A stretch of DNA of 61,343 nucleotides from DATMGU01 sp035555315 (GTDB taxonomy: Bacteria > Pseudomonadota > Alphaproteobacteria > ATCC43930 > CGMCC-115725): the NCBI GenBank assembly GCA_035555315.1, contig DATMGU010000085.1:1-61343 (forward strand), read 5' to 3'. The notes under the pieces are model-generated. The model was given only the letters and a program-made list of their open reading frames with translations. It was not told the origin of the DNA and made no database searches. A program made the position numbers and the translations under genes. How positions within the stretch are numbered: position 1 is the stretch's first letter; the number at the start of each line of letters is the position of its first letter. Positions 34,104 through 42,744 of this stretch are shown piece by piece.

Positions 34104-34745
34104 CTAGTACAGCCTCGTCCGCGTGCCCTCATCCAGGGATCGGTCCAGGGAGACCGCATCGGTGCCGTCGCTCAGTTGGTCGGCCAGTATCTGGCCCAGC
34201 GAGGGAAAGCTTTTGCGCTCGATCTGCTTGTCCGGGTTCCACAGCTCCGACCGCACCAGCGCCTTGGCGCATTGCAGATAGACCGCGTCGACCTCGACCA
34301 GCAGGCCGATCTTCGGCACCTTGCCCTGGGCGGCCAAAGGGGTCAGCAGGGCGGGATCGGTGACCGGCCGGCCGCGGCCGTTGACGCGCAGGGTTTCGTT
34401 GACGCCCGGCAGCAGGAACAGCAAGCCGACCGCCGGGTTGCGCACCACGTTGAGCCATGTATCCACCCGGTTGTTGCCCAGGCGGTCCGGTACCAGCAGG
34501 GTGGTATCGTCGAGCACCGCGACAAAGCCGGGCGCATCGCCGCGCGGCGAGGCATCGGCCCCCTCCGGCCCGGACGAGGCGATCACCAGGAACGGCGACA
34601 GTGCGATGAAGGCGCGGGCATGCTTGTCCAGGTGCCGCAGCTCCTTGCGGACCGCCCGGTCGCTGGGGGCGCCGAAGAAGGCGCGGATGGCGGCCTCGTC
34701 CATCGGGGCGTCATCCATCGGGGCGGTCGATTGGTCGTCGGGCAT
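34104..34745 (-). CDS. PPOX-class FMN flavoprotein (pyridoxamine 5'-phosphate oxidase-like)
   Basis: About 213 residues. It has the split-barrel FMN fold with ALSPFLVIASSGPEGADASPRGD near the start and LLVPDRLGNNRVDTWLNVVRNP in the middle, the pattern of the MSMEG_1061-like family. Members reduce or oxidise small molecules with FMN or F420, often of unknown identity. GGGAGAAG lies upstream of ATG 34745. It follows queE and queD on the same strand, 17 bases after queD, and may be co-transcribed without sharing their pathway. Confidence 0.85.
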   Translation of the reverse strand: MPDDQSTAPMDDAPMDEAAIRAFFGAPSDRAVRKELRHLDKHARAFIALSPFLVIASSGPEGADASPRGDAPGFVAVLDDTTLLVPDRLGNNRVDTWLNVVRNPAVGLLFLLPGVNETLRVNGRGRPVTDPALLTPLAAQGKVPKIGLLVEVDAVYLQCAKALVRSELWNPDKQIERKSFPSLGQILADQLSDGTDAVSLDRSLDEGTRTRLY

Positions 34746-34762
34746 CGAGGCTTCTCCCTGCG

Positions 34763-35137
34763 TTAGTCCTGCAGCGTCAGCGTACACGTCTCGCCGACAG
34801 AATCCCTATGCAGACTGACGCGCCGCAGGGTCGGCAGGACCTCCACCAGGCGCGCGGCGATCCAGCCGGCGATCAGTTCCAGCGTCGGATTGGCGAGGCC
34901 CGGCAGATCGTTCAGCGTGGTGTGATCCAGCGCGTCGCGCAGCCGGGTCAGCGCCGCCTCGATCTCGGAAAAATCGGCGATCCAGCCGGTTTCGGGATCG
35001 GGCGTGCCGGCCAGGGTGACCGCGACCCGAAAGGAATGACCGTGCATCCGGCGATAGGCGTGGCCCGGCGGCATGCCCGGCAGGAAATGCGCCGCGTCGA
35101 AGCGGAATTCCTTGGTGATCTCCAGCACGGCGCCCAT
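34763..35137 (-). CDS. queD: 6-carboxytetrahydropterin synthase-like protein (QueD family)
   Basis: About 124 residues of the T-fold. The zinc histidines are in DAAHF and HGHSF, and ETCTL near the end carries the family Glu. The reaction converts 7,8-dihydroneopterin triphosphate to 6-carboxytetrahydropterin for queuosine. In canonical QueD a catalytic Cys stands four residues before HGH; here that position is Tyr (GHAYRRMHGHSF), so the mechanism may differ or another residue substitutes. It shares one base with the queE stop (TGATG), strongly coupling the two. Confidence 0.82.
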   Translation of the reverse strand: MGAVLEITKEFRFDAAHFLPGMPPGHAYRRMHGHSFRVAVTLAGTPDPETGWIADFSEIEAALTRLRDALDHTTLNDLPGLANPTLELIAGWIAARLVEVLPTLRRVSLHRDSVGETCTLTLQD

Positions 35138-35769
35138 CAGGCGATGCCGATCAGCTTGTGGCTCTGCAAGCCCAGCCGCCAGGCCGGGTTGGCGAGGCAG
35201 AACGCGATCGCGGCGCGGGTATTCGCCGCCTGCTCCGGCCCGTCCATCGGCTGGATGAACCGGTGCCGAAACGCCAGCCCCTCAAGGCTCGCGGGGTCCA
35301 GCCCGGCCTGCGGATAGACCAGCTTCAGCTCGTCGCCCGCGTGGATCGCGAGCTCGGTGCCGGCTTTGGGGCTGACGCAGATCCAATCGATGCCGGCGGG
35401 TGGGGCGATCGTGCCGTTGGTTTCGATCGCGATCTCGAAGTCCCGCGCATGCAGCGCCTCGATCAGTGGCGCGTCGAGTTGCAGCAGCGGCTCGCCGCCG
35501 GTGCAGATGACCAGGCGCGGCCCGTGATCGGCGGCCCATGTGGCGGCGACGCGGTCGGCGAGCGCGCCGGCGCTGACGAACCGACCGCCGCCCGGCCCAT
35601 TGGTGCCGACGAAATCCGTGTCGCAGAATTGGCAGGTGGCGGTCGCCCGATCGGCCTCGCGCCCGCTCCACAGATTGCAGCCGGTAAAGCGGCAGAACAC
35701 GGCCGCGCGCCCGCTATTGGCGCCTTCGCCCTGCAAGGTGTGGAAGATTTCCTTGACGGTGTAACTCAT
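35137..35769 (-). CDS. queE: 7-carboxy-7-deazaguanine synthase
   Basis: About 210 residues. The radical-SAM cluster uses the QueE-specific spacing C-x14-C-x2-C (Cys31, Cys46, Cys49) in place of CxxxCxxC. The N-terminus VKEIFHTLQGEGANSGR and the GGEPLLQ motif confirm the family. It contracts 6-carboxytetrahydropterin to 7-carboxy-7-deazaguanine in queuosine synthesis. First gene of a queE-queD(-PPOX) operon; queC is not in the window. The ATG at 35769 begins the conserved N-terminus. Confidence 0.95.
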   Translation of the reverse strand: MSYTVKEIFHTLQGEGANSGRAAVFCRFTGCNLWSGREADRATATCQFCDTDFVGTNGPGGGRFVSAGALADRVAATWAADHGPRLVICTGGEPLLQLDAPLIEALHARDFEIAIETNGTIAPPAGIDWICVSPKAGTELAIHAGDELKLVYPQAGLDPASLEGLAFRHRFIQPMDGPEQAANTRAAIAFCLANPAWRLGLQSHKLIGIA

Positions 35770-35945
35770 GACGTCCGATCCGGCGATGACCTGCGCGTTA
35801 AACGCCAGGCGCCGCCCCTTGCCAAGCGCTTTCGCCGCAGGTCAGCCGCGAACGCGGGAGGCCATGGTGGCGCCGGACTGTGTCCCATGCCACGAAAAAC
35901 CGCTCAAGCGATGGCATGGATGGTGGCCCTTCCAACCGCCGAGCC

Positions 35946-36698
35946 TCAGCGAACCGCCGAGGTGGCCGCCGGGCAAAGCTGCCGGTCGGTCAGCAGCAGC
36001 ATCCGGCTGCGCCCGATCAGATGCACCGAGAAGCCACCAGGGAAATGCCCCCGGATCGCCGGATCGAAGACATCCAACCCGCCGGTATAGGCGCCGAAGG
36101 CCGGCAGCATCAGCCTTGTGCCGTCCTCGACGAAGCACCGCCCGGTGACCCGCCGCCCATGCACGCGCAGGCTGGCCTTGGGATGGAAATGCCCGCTGAT
36201 CTCCCGCGCACCCGCCGCCCCGATCTCCGGCACAGGCGCCGCCTGATGCCGCAAGACCAGCGGTCCCAGCGCGAGATCCCCCTCGACCGCCCGCCCGCCG
36301 ACGCCCCGAGGCGGCAGCGGATCGTGATTGCCGCTGACCCACAACCAGTCCCGCCCGTCGATCAGCGACGCGAGCACCGCCGCGTCCGCCTCGTCGATCC
36401 GCCCGCTCGCCTCCGCATCATGAAAACTATCGCCCAGACAAACGACCCGCCGAGGCTTCAGCCGCGCCAGGCACTCGGCGAGACAGGCCAGCGTGGCGCG
36501 GGTGTCGTAGGGCGGAAGGGGGATGCCCCGTTGGGCGAAGCTGGAGCCTTTTTCGAGGTGCAGGTCTGCGACGATGAGGGTGGAAGCGGCGGGGTACCAG
36601 AGGGCGCCGGAGGGGTCGGGATGGAGGGTGGTGGAGGGCGTGGCGAAAAGGTCGGGCTGGGGTAGGGAGGGGATGTTGATGTTGGGTGGCGGAAGCAT
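35946..36698 (-). CDS. pdeM: Ligase-associated DNA-damage-response endonuclease PdeM
   Basis: About 250 residues of the calcineurin-like phosphoesterase fold. Metal motifs are complete: DLHLEKG, GDSFHD, GNHD and GHFHP. The form LIVADLHLEKGSSFA is characteristic of PdeM, the nuclease that travels with an Lhr-type helicase, an MBL exonuclease and an ATP-dependent ligase in alphaproteobacteria. Those three genes are 6-13 kb downstream here. ATG 36698 was chosen; a TTG at 36716 would add six residues. The N-terminal 30 residues are Pro-rich. Confidence 0.9.
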   Translation of the reverse strand: MLPPPNINIPSLPQPDLFATPSTTLHPDPSGALWYPAASTLIVADLHLEKGSSFAQRGIPLPPYDTRATLACLAECLARLKPRRVVCLGDSFHDAEASGRIDEADAAVLASLIDGRDWLWVSGNHDPLPPRGVGGRAVEGDLALGPLVLRHQAAPVPEIGAAGAREISGHFHPKASLRVHGRRVTGRCFVEDGTRLMLPAFGAYTGGLDVFDPAIRGHFPGGFSVHLIGRSRMLLLTDRQLCPAATSAVR

Positions 36699-37120
36699 AT
36701 CCGATGCATAGAACAAATGAGAAACTGACGCTATGGGTTTTCAAATCGGGTTGTCAGTCAGGCTCTATGTTGCAGACTGACCTGTATTCAATCCACCGAA
36801 ATGGGCAACTTGTGATTTAGAGCGGACCCCCGCTGTTTCGGGTTGCGGAGCGGCCAGGACGGTAGCGTTCGAAGTGCATTGGGCGTCCTGTCGCCCAATG
36901 CCACAAATGACTTAGTGGAAACCGCAGCTGAGCAGGGGCGCGGTTCGGGCACACCGACTTTTGAGTTTCAGCGTCATGCGTACAGATCAGCACGGCAGCA
37001 CTCGTTAAAAGAGTGAAAAATGTCAGAAGAACACTCTACTTGCGGTTGCCCAGCACCTCATCCAAGCTAGAGACCGCGATTCGTGAGCGCCCTAGAAAAG
37101 CGGCTGGAAGCTATAGAATT
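36699..37120. other. Intergenic with strong hairpin before the OLD-family gene
   Basis: No gene supported. The notable element is the hairpin at 36876-36901. Composition falls in GC toward 37000, marking the edge of the acquired gene that follows. Confidence 0.5.
36876..36901. repeat. 10-bp perfect hairpin
   Basis: GCATTGGGCG and CGCCCAATGC pair perfectly around the loop TCCTGT, about 220 bp upstream of the OLD-family gene. No T-run follows on either strand. It could be a protein site, a structured leader, or a scar of insertion. Confidence 0.6.
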
Positions 37121-39154
37121 ATGAAACTCATATCATTCCAGATCACCAACTATCGCTCGATCAACGATAGCGGTGAAATCACGACCGATCGCATTACGGC
37201 CGTTCTCGGCCGCAACGAAAGCGGGAAGTCTAATCTACTCCGGGCGATCGCCAGCCTTAATCCTCCCGGCGGGATGCAGCCACTATCGAAGATCAAAGAT
37301 TTTCCGCGGCATAGGCGGCTGACGGAATGTTCCGACAGCACGTCAGTCGTGAAGACTATTTGGGAGTTGGGTGCCAGCGAACGCGAGGAACTGGCGAAAA
37401 TCTTTCCCCGGGCTAAGGATGTCGTAAAGGTCGAAGTGTGTCGCCCTTATGATGCGAAGCGGACCGTTCAATTGCTTGATCTCCCGCCCAGTTCGGTAGT
37501 AGGGCTCGACATCGCGGCGCTCGTCCGTGAGACTAAGCTGCATTTGCAAACTGGGGCAGAGGCGCTCGCAGCCGAACACGCCGCGACCGTCGCTGCCGCC
37601 GTGGACGAATGGGAGACCGCGACCGTACCAAACGACGATGCCACAGGGTGGCCGGCTCGTGCGGTCCAAGGTGCAGTGTCGCTCCGCAAGGCATTCACGA
37701 CTGCAGGAAGTAACCTGCCAAACCTAGCTGCGGGTCCTGTATCGGACATCGAGAGATACGCCATCCAGGCCCAAGCCGACCCCCAGCAGGCCCAGTCGGC
37801 TTGGGCCTGGGTTGTGTCGAAGCTTCCCATTTTCGTTTTCTTAGACGACTTCCCTGAATTGAGCGGCCATCAACATGTCGGCGAGTTCAACGAGCGGAAG
37901 GCCAACAATCAACAAACAGACTCGGACGAGAATTTCGCCAAGCTCTGCAAGGTAGCGGGACTTGACCCGGCTGAGTTGCACAGCCTCGGGCAGATGGACG
38001 ATCACGAGTCGCGCAATCAATTGGTTAATCGTGCGAGCGCCGTTGTGACAGGCGAAGTGCGACGATTGTGGAAGGACAGGCCGCTCAAGATTCGATTCAA
38101 CCTTGACGCAGAACATCTCGACACTCTCATCTCCGACCCGAACGAGACTTACGACGTCGAGGTTAATCTGGACGAGAGGAGTAGGGGCTTCAGATGGTTC
38201 TTCTCCTTCTATATCGTCTTTTCGGCAGACACACAGGGCGGAAACGCTGATGGGGCTATTCTCCTACTGGATGAACCTGGGCTCTTCCTCCATGCCATGT
38301 CGCAGAGCGACCTGCTCAAGCATTTCGACGACGATTTCAACAATCAGATAATTTACACGACGCACTCGCCGTTCATGGTCCCTACGCATGCAATAGATCG
38401 AGTGAGGACAGCAAACATATCTCAGGCCACTGGTACGACTATCAGCAACGATCCGGTAGGGGACGCCAGAACGCTCTTTCCGCTTCAATCGGCACTTGGC
38501 TACTCGATATCGCAAAGTCTATTCCTCGGTACCCACAACCTTATCCTCGAGGGGGTCACTGACTATTGGATTGTCTCCAGCATCTCCACTTTTATCGCTG
38601 AGCGCGGTGGCGCCTGCCTCGACAAGCGCTTCACGCTCACGCCGGTTGGCGGCGCTTCGAAGGTAAGCTACATGGTGGCGTTGCTCACATCCGAACGGCT
38701 TCGGGTCGTGGTGCTGCTGGATGACGAAACCCAGGGCCGTCAGACGAGGGTGGAACTTCTTAAGGCCAAGCTGATCCGAGACGACAGTGTCGCCTTTGTC
38801 ACGGAGGCATTTGCTGATCTCAAGCCGGCTGAAGCCGACATTGAAGACCTCTTGGATCCCGGGGTGTTCGATACCTTGATCAGAGAGTCGTATGCCAAAG
38901 AGATCGCGGGACGGGTGTTAACCCTCAACGCTAATATTCCTCGGATCGCCAAGAGGTATGAGGCCGCGTTGGAAGCGCTGGACATCGAGTTTTTCAAGAC
39001 AAGGCCTGCTCGCCTGCTCTTAGCCAAGATGGGGGGCGAACACCCGGAAACCGTCACGACACCCACTACTATCGAGCGATTTGAACGGCTTTTCGGATCG
39101 TTGAACAAACGGCTCGACAAGATTACTACGAAAGAGGCGGAACCGTTTGGTTAG
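37121..39154 (+). CDS. OLD-family ATPase with TOPRIM nuclease domain
   Basis: About 677 residues. Start: MKLISFQITNYRSI, the typical SMC/RecF-like opening; Walker A GRNESGKSN (about 30-38), Walker B ILLLDEPGLFLH (about 378-389) and the H-loop TTHSPF (about 411-416). The TOPRIM part has the Glu in ILEGVTDYW (near 475) and acidic VVLLDDE (near 531). OLD proteins are ATP-regulated nucleases, several of them in phage defence. It is alone, with no UvrD-like GajB partner and no reverse transcriptase next to it, so it is class 1-like. GC and codon use differ from its neighbours, which suggests acquisition. Confidence 0.85.
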   Translation: MKLISFQITNYRSINDSGEITTDRITAVLGRNESGKSNLLRAIASLNPPGGMQPLSKIKDFPRHRRLTECSDSTSVVKTIWELGASEREELAKIFPRAKDVVKVEVCRPYDAKRTVQLLDLPPSSVVGLDIAALVRETKLHLQTGAEALAAEHAATVAAAVDEWETATVPNDDATGWPARAVQGAVSLRKAFTTAGSNLPNLAAGPVSDIERYAIQAQADPQQAQSAWAWVVSKLPIFVFLDDFPELSGHQHVGEFNERKANNQQTDSDENFAKLCKVAGLDPAELHSLGQMDDHESRNQLVNRASAVVTGEVRRLWKDRPLKIRFNLDAEHLDTLISDPNETYDVEVNLDERSRGFRWFFSFYIVFSADTQGGNADGAILLLDEPGLFLHAMSQSDLLKHFDDDFNNQIIYTTHSPFMVPTHAIDRVRTANISQATGTTISNDPVGDARTLFPLQSALGYSISQSLFLGTHNLILEGVTDYWIVSSISTFIAERGGACLDKRFTLTPVGGASKVSYMVALLTSERLRVVVLLDDETQGRQTRVELLKAKLIRDDSVAFVTEAFADLKPAEADIEDLLDPGVFDTLIRESYAKEIAGRVLTLNANIPRIAKRYEAALEALDIEFFKTRPARLLLAKMGGEHPETVTTPTTIERFERLFGSLNKRLDKITTKEAEPFG

Positions 39155-39275
39155 GGCCCGGCTATCGCATCACTCTGACAGATAACAATCTCGGCGATTA
39201 TTCTCTCGGGCTGGATTACGAGAAACGACTTCGTCACCTAACGGGTTGCACGTGCCGCATTGGGAGCGCTATCCC

Positions 39276-40349
39276 TCACTCATTCGCCCCATAAATCGCC
39301 GCCACCACCGCATCCGTCACCTCCTGCGTCGTCGCTTTCCCGCCCACATCCGGTGTCAGAATCCCCGCGCCACAAACCTGCGCCACCGCGCGCATCAGCC
39401 GGGCGGCGGCGGCGGGTTCGCCGAGGTGCTCCAGCATCTGAGCGGCGGTCCAGAAGGTCGCTACCGGGTTGGCGATGCCCTTGCCGGTAATATCGAAGGC
39501 GGAGCCGTGGATCGGTTCGAACATCGAGGGGAAGCGGCGTTCGGGGTCGATGTTCGCCGTGGGGGCGACGCCCAGGCTGCCGGCCAGCGCGCCGGCCAGG
39601 TCGGACAGGATGTCGGCGTGCAGGTTGGTGGCGACGATGGTGTCGAGGCTCCGGGGCTTCAGGGTCATGCGCACGGTCATGGCGTCGACCAGCATCTTGT
39701 CCCAGGTGACGTCCGGGAATTCCTGCGAGACCTCGGCGGCGATCTCGTCCCACATCACCATGCCGTGGCGCTGGGCATTGGATTTGGTGACCACGGTCAG
39801 GAGCTTGCGCGGTCGGGCCTGGGCGAGTTTGAAGGCATAGCGCATGATGCGGGTGACACCGACCCGGGTGAAGATCGCGACCTCGGTGCCCACTTCCTCG
39901 GGCATGCCCTTATGGGCGCGGCCGCCATGGCCGGAATATTCGCCCTCGGAATTCTCGCGCACGATCACCCAGTCCAGATCGCCGATGCCCACATCGCGCA
40001 GCGGCGAGGTGATGCCGGGCAGGATCTTGGTCGGCCGCACATTGGCGTATTGGTCGAAGCCCTGGCAGATCGGCAGGCGCAGGCCCCAGAGGGTGATGTG
40101 GTCCGGCACGTCCGGGGCGCCGACCGCGCCGAAGAAGATCGCGTCGAACGGCTTCAGGATCTTCAACCCGTCCGCCGGCATCATGACGCCGTGCCGCTTG
40201 TAGTAGTCGGAACCCCAATCGAAGCTCTGGAAGGTGATGGCGAAGTCGCCGGCGCGCTTCTGCAGGCTCTCCAGCACGGTGATGCCGGCGGAAATCACCT
40301 CGGGGCCGATGCCGTCGGCGGGGATGGCGGCGATCGAGTAGCTACGCAT
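39276..40349 (-). CDS. ttuC: Tartrate dehydrogenase/decarboxylase-like (TtuC family)
   Basis: About 357 residues of the isocitrate/isopropylmalate dehydrogenase superfamily. IAAIPADGIGPEVI opens the protein; REN.EGEYSGHGGR and the DAMTVRM...ATNLHADILSDL metal region (Asp residues for Mn2+) fit tartrate dehydrogenases, which oxidise or decarboxylate tartrate and D-malate with NAD. ATG 40349 begins the family consensus; ATG 40364 would add five residues. The MFS gene upstream on the same strand is 29 bases away and a LysR gene is divergent, as in ttuABC. Confidence 0.88.
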   Translation of the reverse strand: MRSYSIAAIPADGIGPEVISAGITVLESLQKRAGDFAITFQSFDWGSDYYKRHGVMMPADGLKILKPFDAIFFGAVGAPDVPDHITLWGLRLPICQGFDQYANVRPTKILPGITSPLRDVGIGDLDWVIVRENSEGEYSGHGGRAHKGMPEEVGTEVAIFTRVGVTRIMRYAFKLAQARPRKLLTVVTKSNAQRHGMVMWDEIAAEVSQEFPDVTWDKMLVDAMTVRMTLKPRSLDTIVATNLHADILSDLAGALAGSLGVAPTANIDPERRFPSMFEPIHGSAFDITGKGIANPVATFWTAAQMLEHLGEPAAAARLMRAVAQVCGAGILTPDVGGKATTQEVTDAVVAAIYGANE

Positions 40350-40378
40350 GACGGGGGGCTCCATGGGTCTGATGGGGG

Positions 40379-41683
40379 TTAGGGATGGCCGATAAGGGCC
40401 GCGGTGGAGCGCGATTTGCGCTGCGAGCGGGCCAGGACCAGGGTGAGCACGGCGGAGACCAGCACCAGGGCGGCGACGAAATACAGCCCGCCGAGAAAGC
40501 TGCCGGTTCGGTCCTTGATCCAGCCGATCATCGACGGCCCGACGAAGCCGCCCAGGTTGCCGATCGAATTGATGGTGGCGATGCCGGTGGCGGCGGCCGA
40601 CCCGGAGAGGAACAGGGTGGGCATGCTCCAAAGCGGCGGCTTCGACGCGCTGATGCCGATATTGACCAGCGACAGGGCGATCACGACACCGACGATCGAG
40701 GCGGCGGAACCGGCATAGAGGAGGCCGGCGGCGGCCAGCAGGCAGGCGCCGACGACGTGCCAGGTGCGCTCGCCCGTGCGGTCCGAATGCCGGGCCCAGA
40801 GCACCATGGCGATCACCGCGAAGACGGCCGGGATGGCGTTGACGAAGCCGACCTGCAGGGAGGTCAGGCCGAACTCCTTGATGATCTGCGGCGCCCAGAT
40901 GCCGAGCGTGTAGAGCCCGGCGGAGGTGCCGAAATATACCAGGGACAGGGCGATGACGCGCCGATCGGCGAGGCCGCGCCAGATGCCGTGGCTGGCGCTG
41001 CCGGCCTTGCCCGCGCGCTCCGCGTTCATGGCATCGACCAGCCAGGCGCGCTCGTCATCGGCGAGCCAGCGGGCCTGCTCCGGGCGATCGGTCAGGAAGA
41101 ACAGCACGACGATGCCGAGCAGGACCGCCGGCACGGCCTCGATCAGGAACATCCACTGCCAGCCGGACAGGCCGAACATCCCGTGCATCTCCAGCAGCGC
41201 GCCGGAGATCGGCGAGCCGAGGGCGGTCGAGAGCGGGGCGGCGGCCATGAACAGCGCCGTCACGGCGGCGCGGCGGCGGGCCGGGAACCAATAGCTGAGA
41301 TAGAGGATGATGCCGGGAAAGAATCCCGCCTCCGCCGCCCCCAGCAGAAAGCGCAGGGCGTAGAAGCTGGCGATGCCCTGGACGAGGATCATGCCGGCGG
41401 ATACCAGGCCCCAGGTGATCATCACCCGGGCGATCCAGATCCGCGCGCCGATCTTGTGGAGCACCAGATTCGACGGGATTTCGAACAGCAGGTAGCCGAT
41501 GAAGAAGATGCCGGCGCCGAAACCGAACACGGTCGGCGAAAAGCCCAGCTCCTTGTTCATGGTCAGCGACGCGAAGCCGATGTTCACGCGATCGATGAAC
41601 GAGACGAAGTACAGCAGCATGATGAACGGCACGATGCGATAGGTGATCTTGCGCAGAACGCGCGCTTCCAACGTGCCATCCAT
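40379..41683 (-). CDS. ttuB: MFS transporter, TtuB-like (anion:cation symporter)
   Basis: About 434 residues with twelve spans. RIVPFIMLLYFVSFIDRVNIGFA in TM1 and FLLGAAEAGFFPGIILYLSYWFP mark the ACS family, as for the tartrate transporter TtuB. It would import tartrate or a related dicarboxylate with protons. GGGAGC lies upstream of ATG 41683. Co-directional with the tartrate-dehydrogenase-like gene, from which its stop is 29 bases away, and divergent from the LysR gene. Confidence 0.85.
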   Translation of the reverse strand: MDGTLEARVLRKITYRIVPFIMLLYFVSFIDRVNIGFASLTMNKELGFSPTVFGFGAGIFFIGYLLFEIPSNLVLHKIGARIWIARVMITWGLVSAGMILVQGIASFYALRFLLGAAEAGFFPGIILYLSYWFPARRRAAVTALFMAAAPLSTALGSPISGALLEMHGMFGLSGWQWMFLIEAVPAVLLGIVVLFFLTDRPEQARWLADDERAWLVDAMNAERAGKAGSASHGIWRGLADRRVIALSLVYFGTSAGLYTLGIWAPQIIKEFGLTSLQVGFVNAIPAVFAVIAMVLWARHSDRTGERTWHVVGACLLAAAGLLYAGSAASIVGVVIALSLVNIGISASKPPLWSMPTLFLSGSAAATGIATINSIGNLGGFVGPSMIGWIKDRTGSFLGGLYFVAALVLVSAVLTLVLARSQRKSRSTAALIGHP

Positions 41684-41774
41684 CGGCTGCTTGCTCCCGG
41701 TATCTTTTTTCGCCGCGTGTGCCGCTTGCCACGCGCTGGAACGCCAAGTCTGGCAGATCCGATTTGCCACGGGT

Positions 41775-41796
41775 TTATACAATAAAATGATATAAT
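41775..41796. promoter_or_regulatory. LysR-type box and -10 element between ttuB-like and lysR genes
   Basis: TTATA and TATAA are spaced by 11 bases (41775-41795), the T-N11-A form bound by LysR proteins, inside an AT-rich patch of the divergent region. A perfect TATAAT (41791-41796) lies 26 bases before the LysR start codon and overlaps the right arm, so binding would repress the regulator's own gene. Confidence 0.5.
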
Positions 41797-41822
41797 CGGA
41801 GCCGAAGGGGGAGGCGCCGGAA

Positions 41823-42737
41823 ATGGACCTGCATCAGCTTCGCTGCTTCGTCGCGGCGGCGGAGGAACTGCATTTCGGACACGCGGCGCAGCGGCTGGGT
41901 ATGCTGCCCTCGGCGCTCGGCCGCCATATCCGCCTGCTCGAGGAGGATCTCGGGACGCGGCTGATGACGCGCACCACGCGCAATGTGGCGCTTACCGAGG
42001 ATGGTGCGATCCTGCTCGACGAGGCGCGGAGCTTGCTCGCCCAGGCCGATGGCCTCGCCGCACGCCTGCGGGTGCGTGGGCGGCACCAGGCCGCGACGCT
42101 CCGGGTCGGCGCCATCGACAGCGCCGCGGCGGGGTTGGTGCCGCTGCTGCTGCATGATTTCCGCGAACGGCGTCCCGACGTCACCGTGCAACTGGTCGAG
42201 GACAAGACCATCCGCCTGCTGCCGCGCCTCCTCTCCGGCCGGCTCGATCTCGCCTTCGTCCGGCCGCCGGAGCATCCGGACAAGCGCCTCGATTTCTTCT
42301 TCCTGTTCCACGAAACCGTGGTCGTGGCGGTGCCGGCCGGCCATCCGCTGGCCGCGCGCGAGCGGCTGTCGATCGACGCCCTCGCCGATCAGCCGCTGAT
42401 CGTGCCGGAGCGGCGCTCGCGCCCGCACAGTCACGATCTGACGATCAAGCTCTTCGCCGAAGCCGGCTTGACGGCCCGCATCGCGCAGCTCGCCGACGAG
42501 AAGCAGACCATCGTCAATCTGGTCGCGGCCGAGCTGGGGGTGGCGATCGTCCCCCGCTGGACGTCGCGGATGGCGGCGACCGGGGTGCGCTATATCCCGC
42601 TCGACGGGGCGGGCAGGGGCGCCATCAAGAAACTGCCGCTCGCGGCGGCTTGGGTCCGTGGCTCGCGCGATGCCGTGCGCGACGAAATGCTCGCCACGGT
42701 TCGCCACGGCCTCGCGGGGTACGCGGAGCAGGCGTGA
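41823..42737 (+). CDS. LysR-family regulator, tartrate-type locus
   Basis: About 304 residues. The N-terminal winged helix (MDLHQLRCFVAAAEELHFGHAAQRL) is followed by a full effector domain. It belongs with LTTRs that act on organic-acid genes. The ATG at 41823 follows GGGGGAGG. Divergent from the ttuB-like gene with a 139-bp promoter region containing a LysR box, so it most likely controls both itself and the transporter and dehydrogenase genes. It is only 7 bases from the stop of the convergent helicase gene. Confidence 0.9.
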   Translation: MDLHQLRCFVAAAEELHFGHAAQRLGMLPSALGRHIRLLEEDLGTRLMTRTTRNVALTEDGAILLDEARSLLAQADGLAARLRVRGRHQAATLRVGAIDSAAAGLVPLLLHDFRERRPDVTVQLVEDKTIRLLPRLLSGRLDLAFVRPPEHPDKRLDFFFLFHETVVVAVPAGHPLAARERLSIDALADQPLIVPERRSRPHSHDLTIKLFAEAGLTARIAQLADEKQTIVNLVAAELGVAIVPRWTSRMAATGVRYIPLDGAGRGAIKKLPLAAAWVRGSRDAVRDEMLATVRHGLAGYAEQA

Positions 42738-42744
42738 GGGACCA

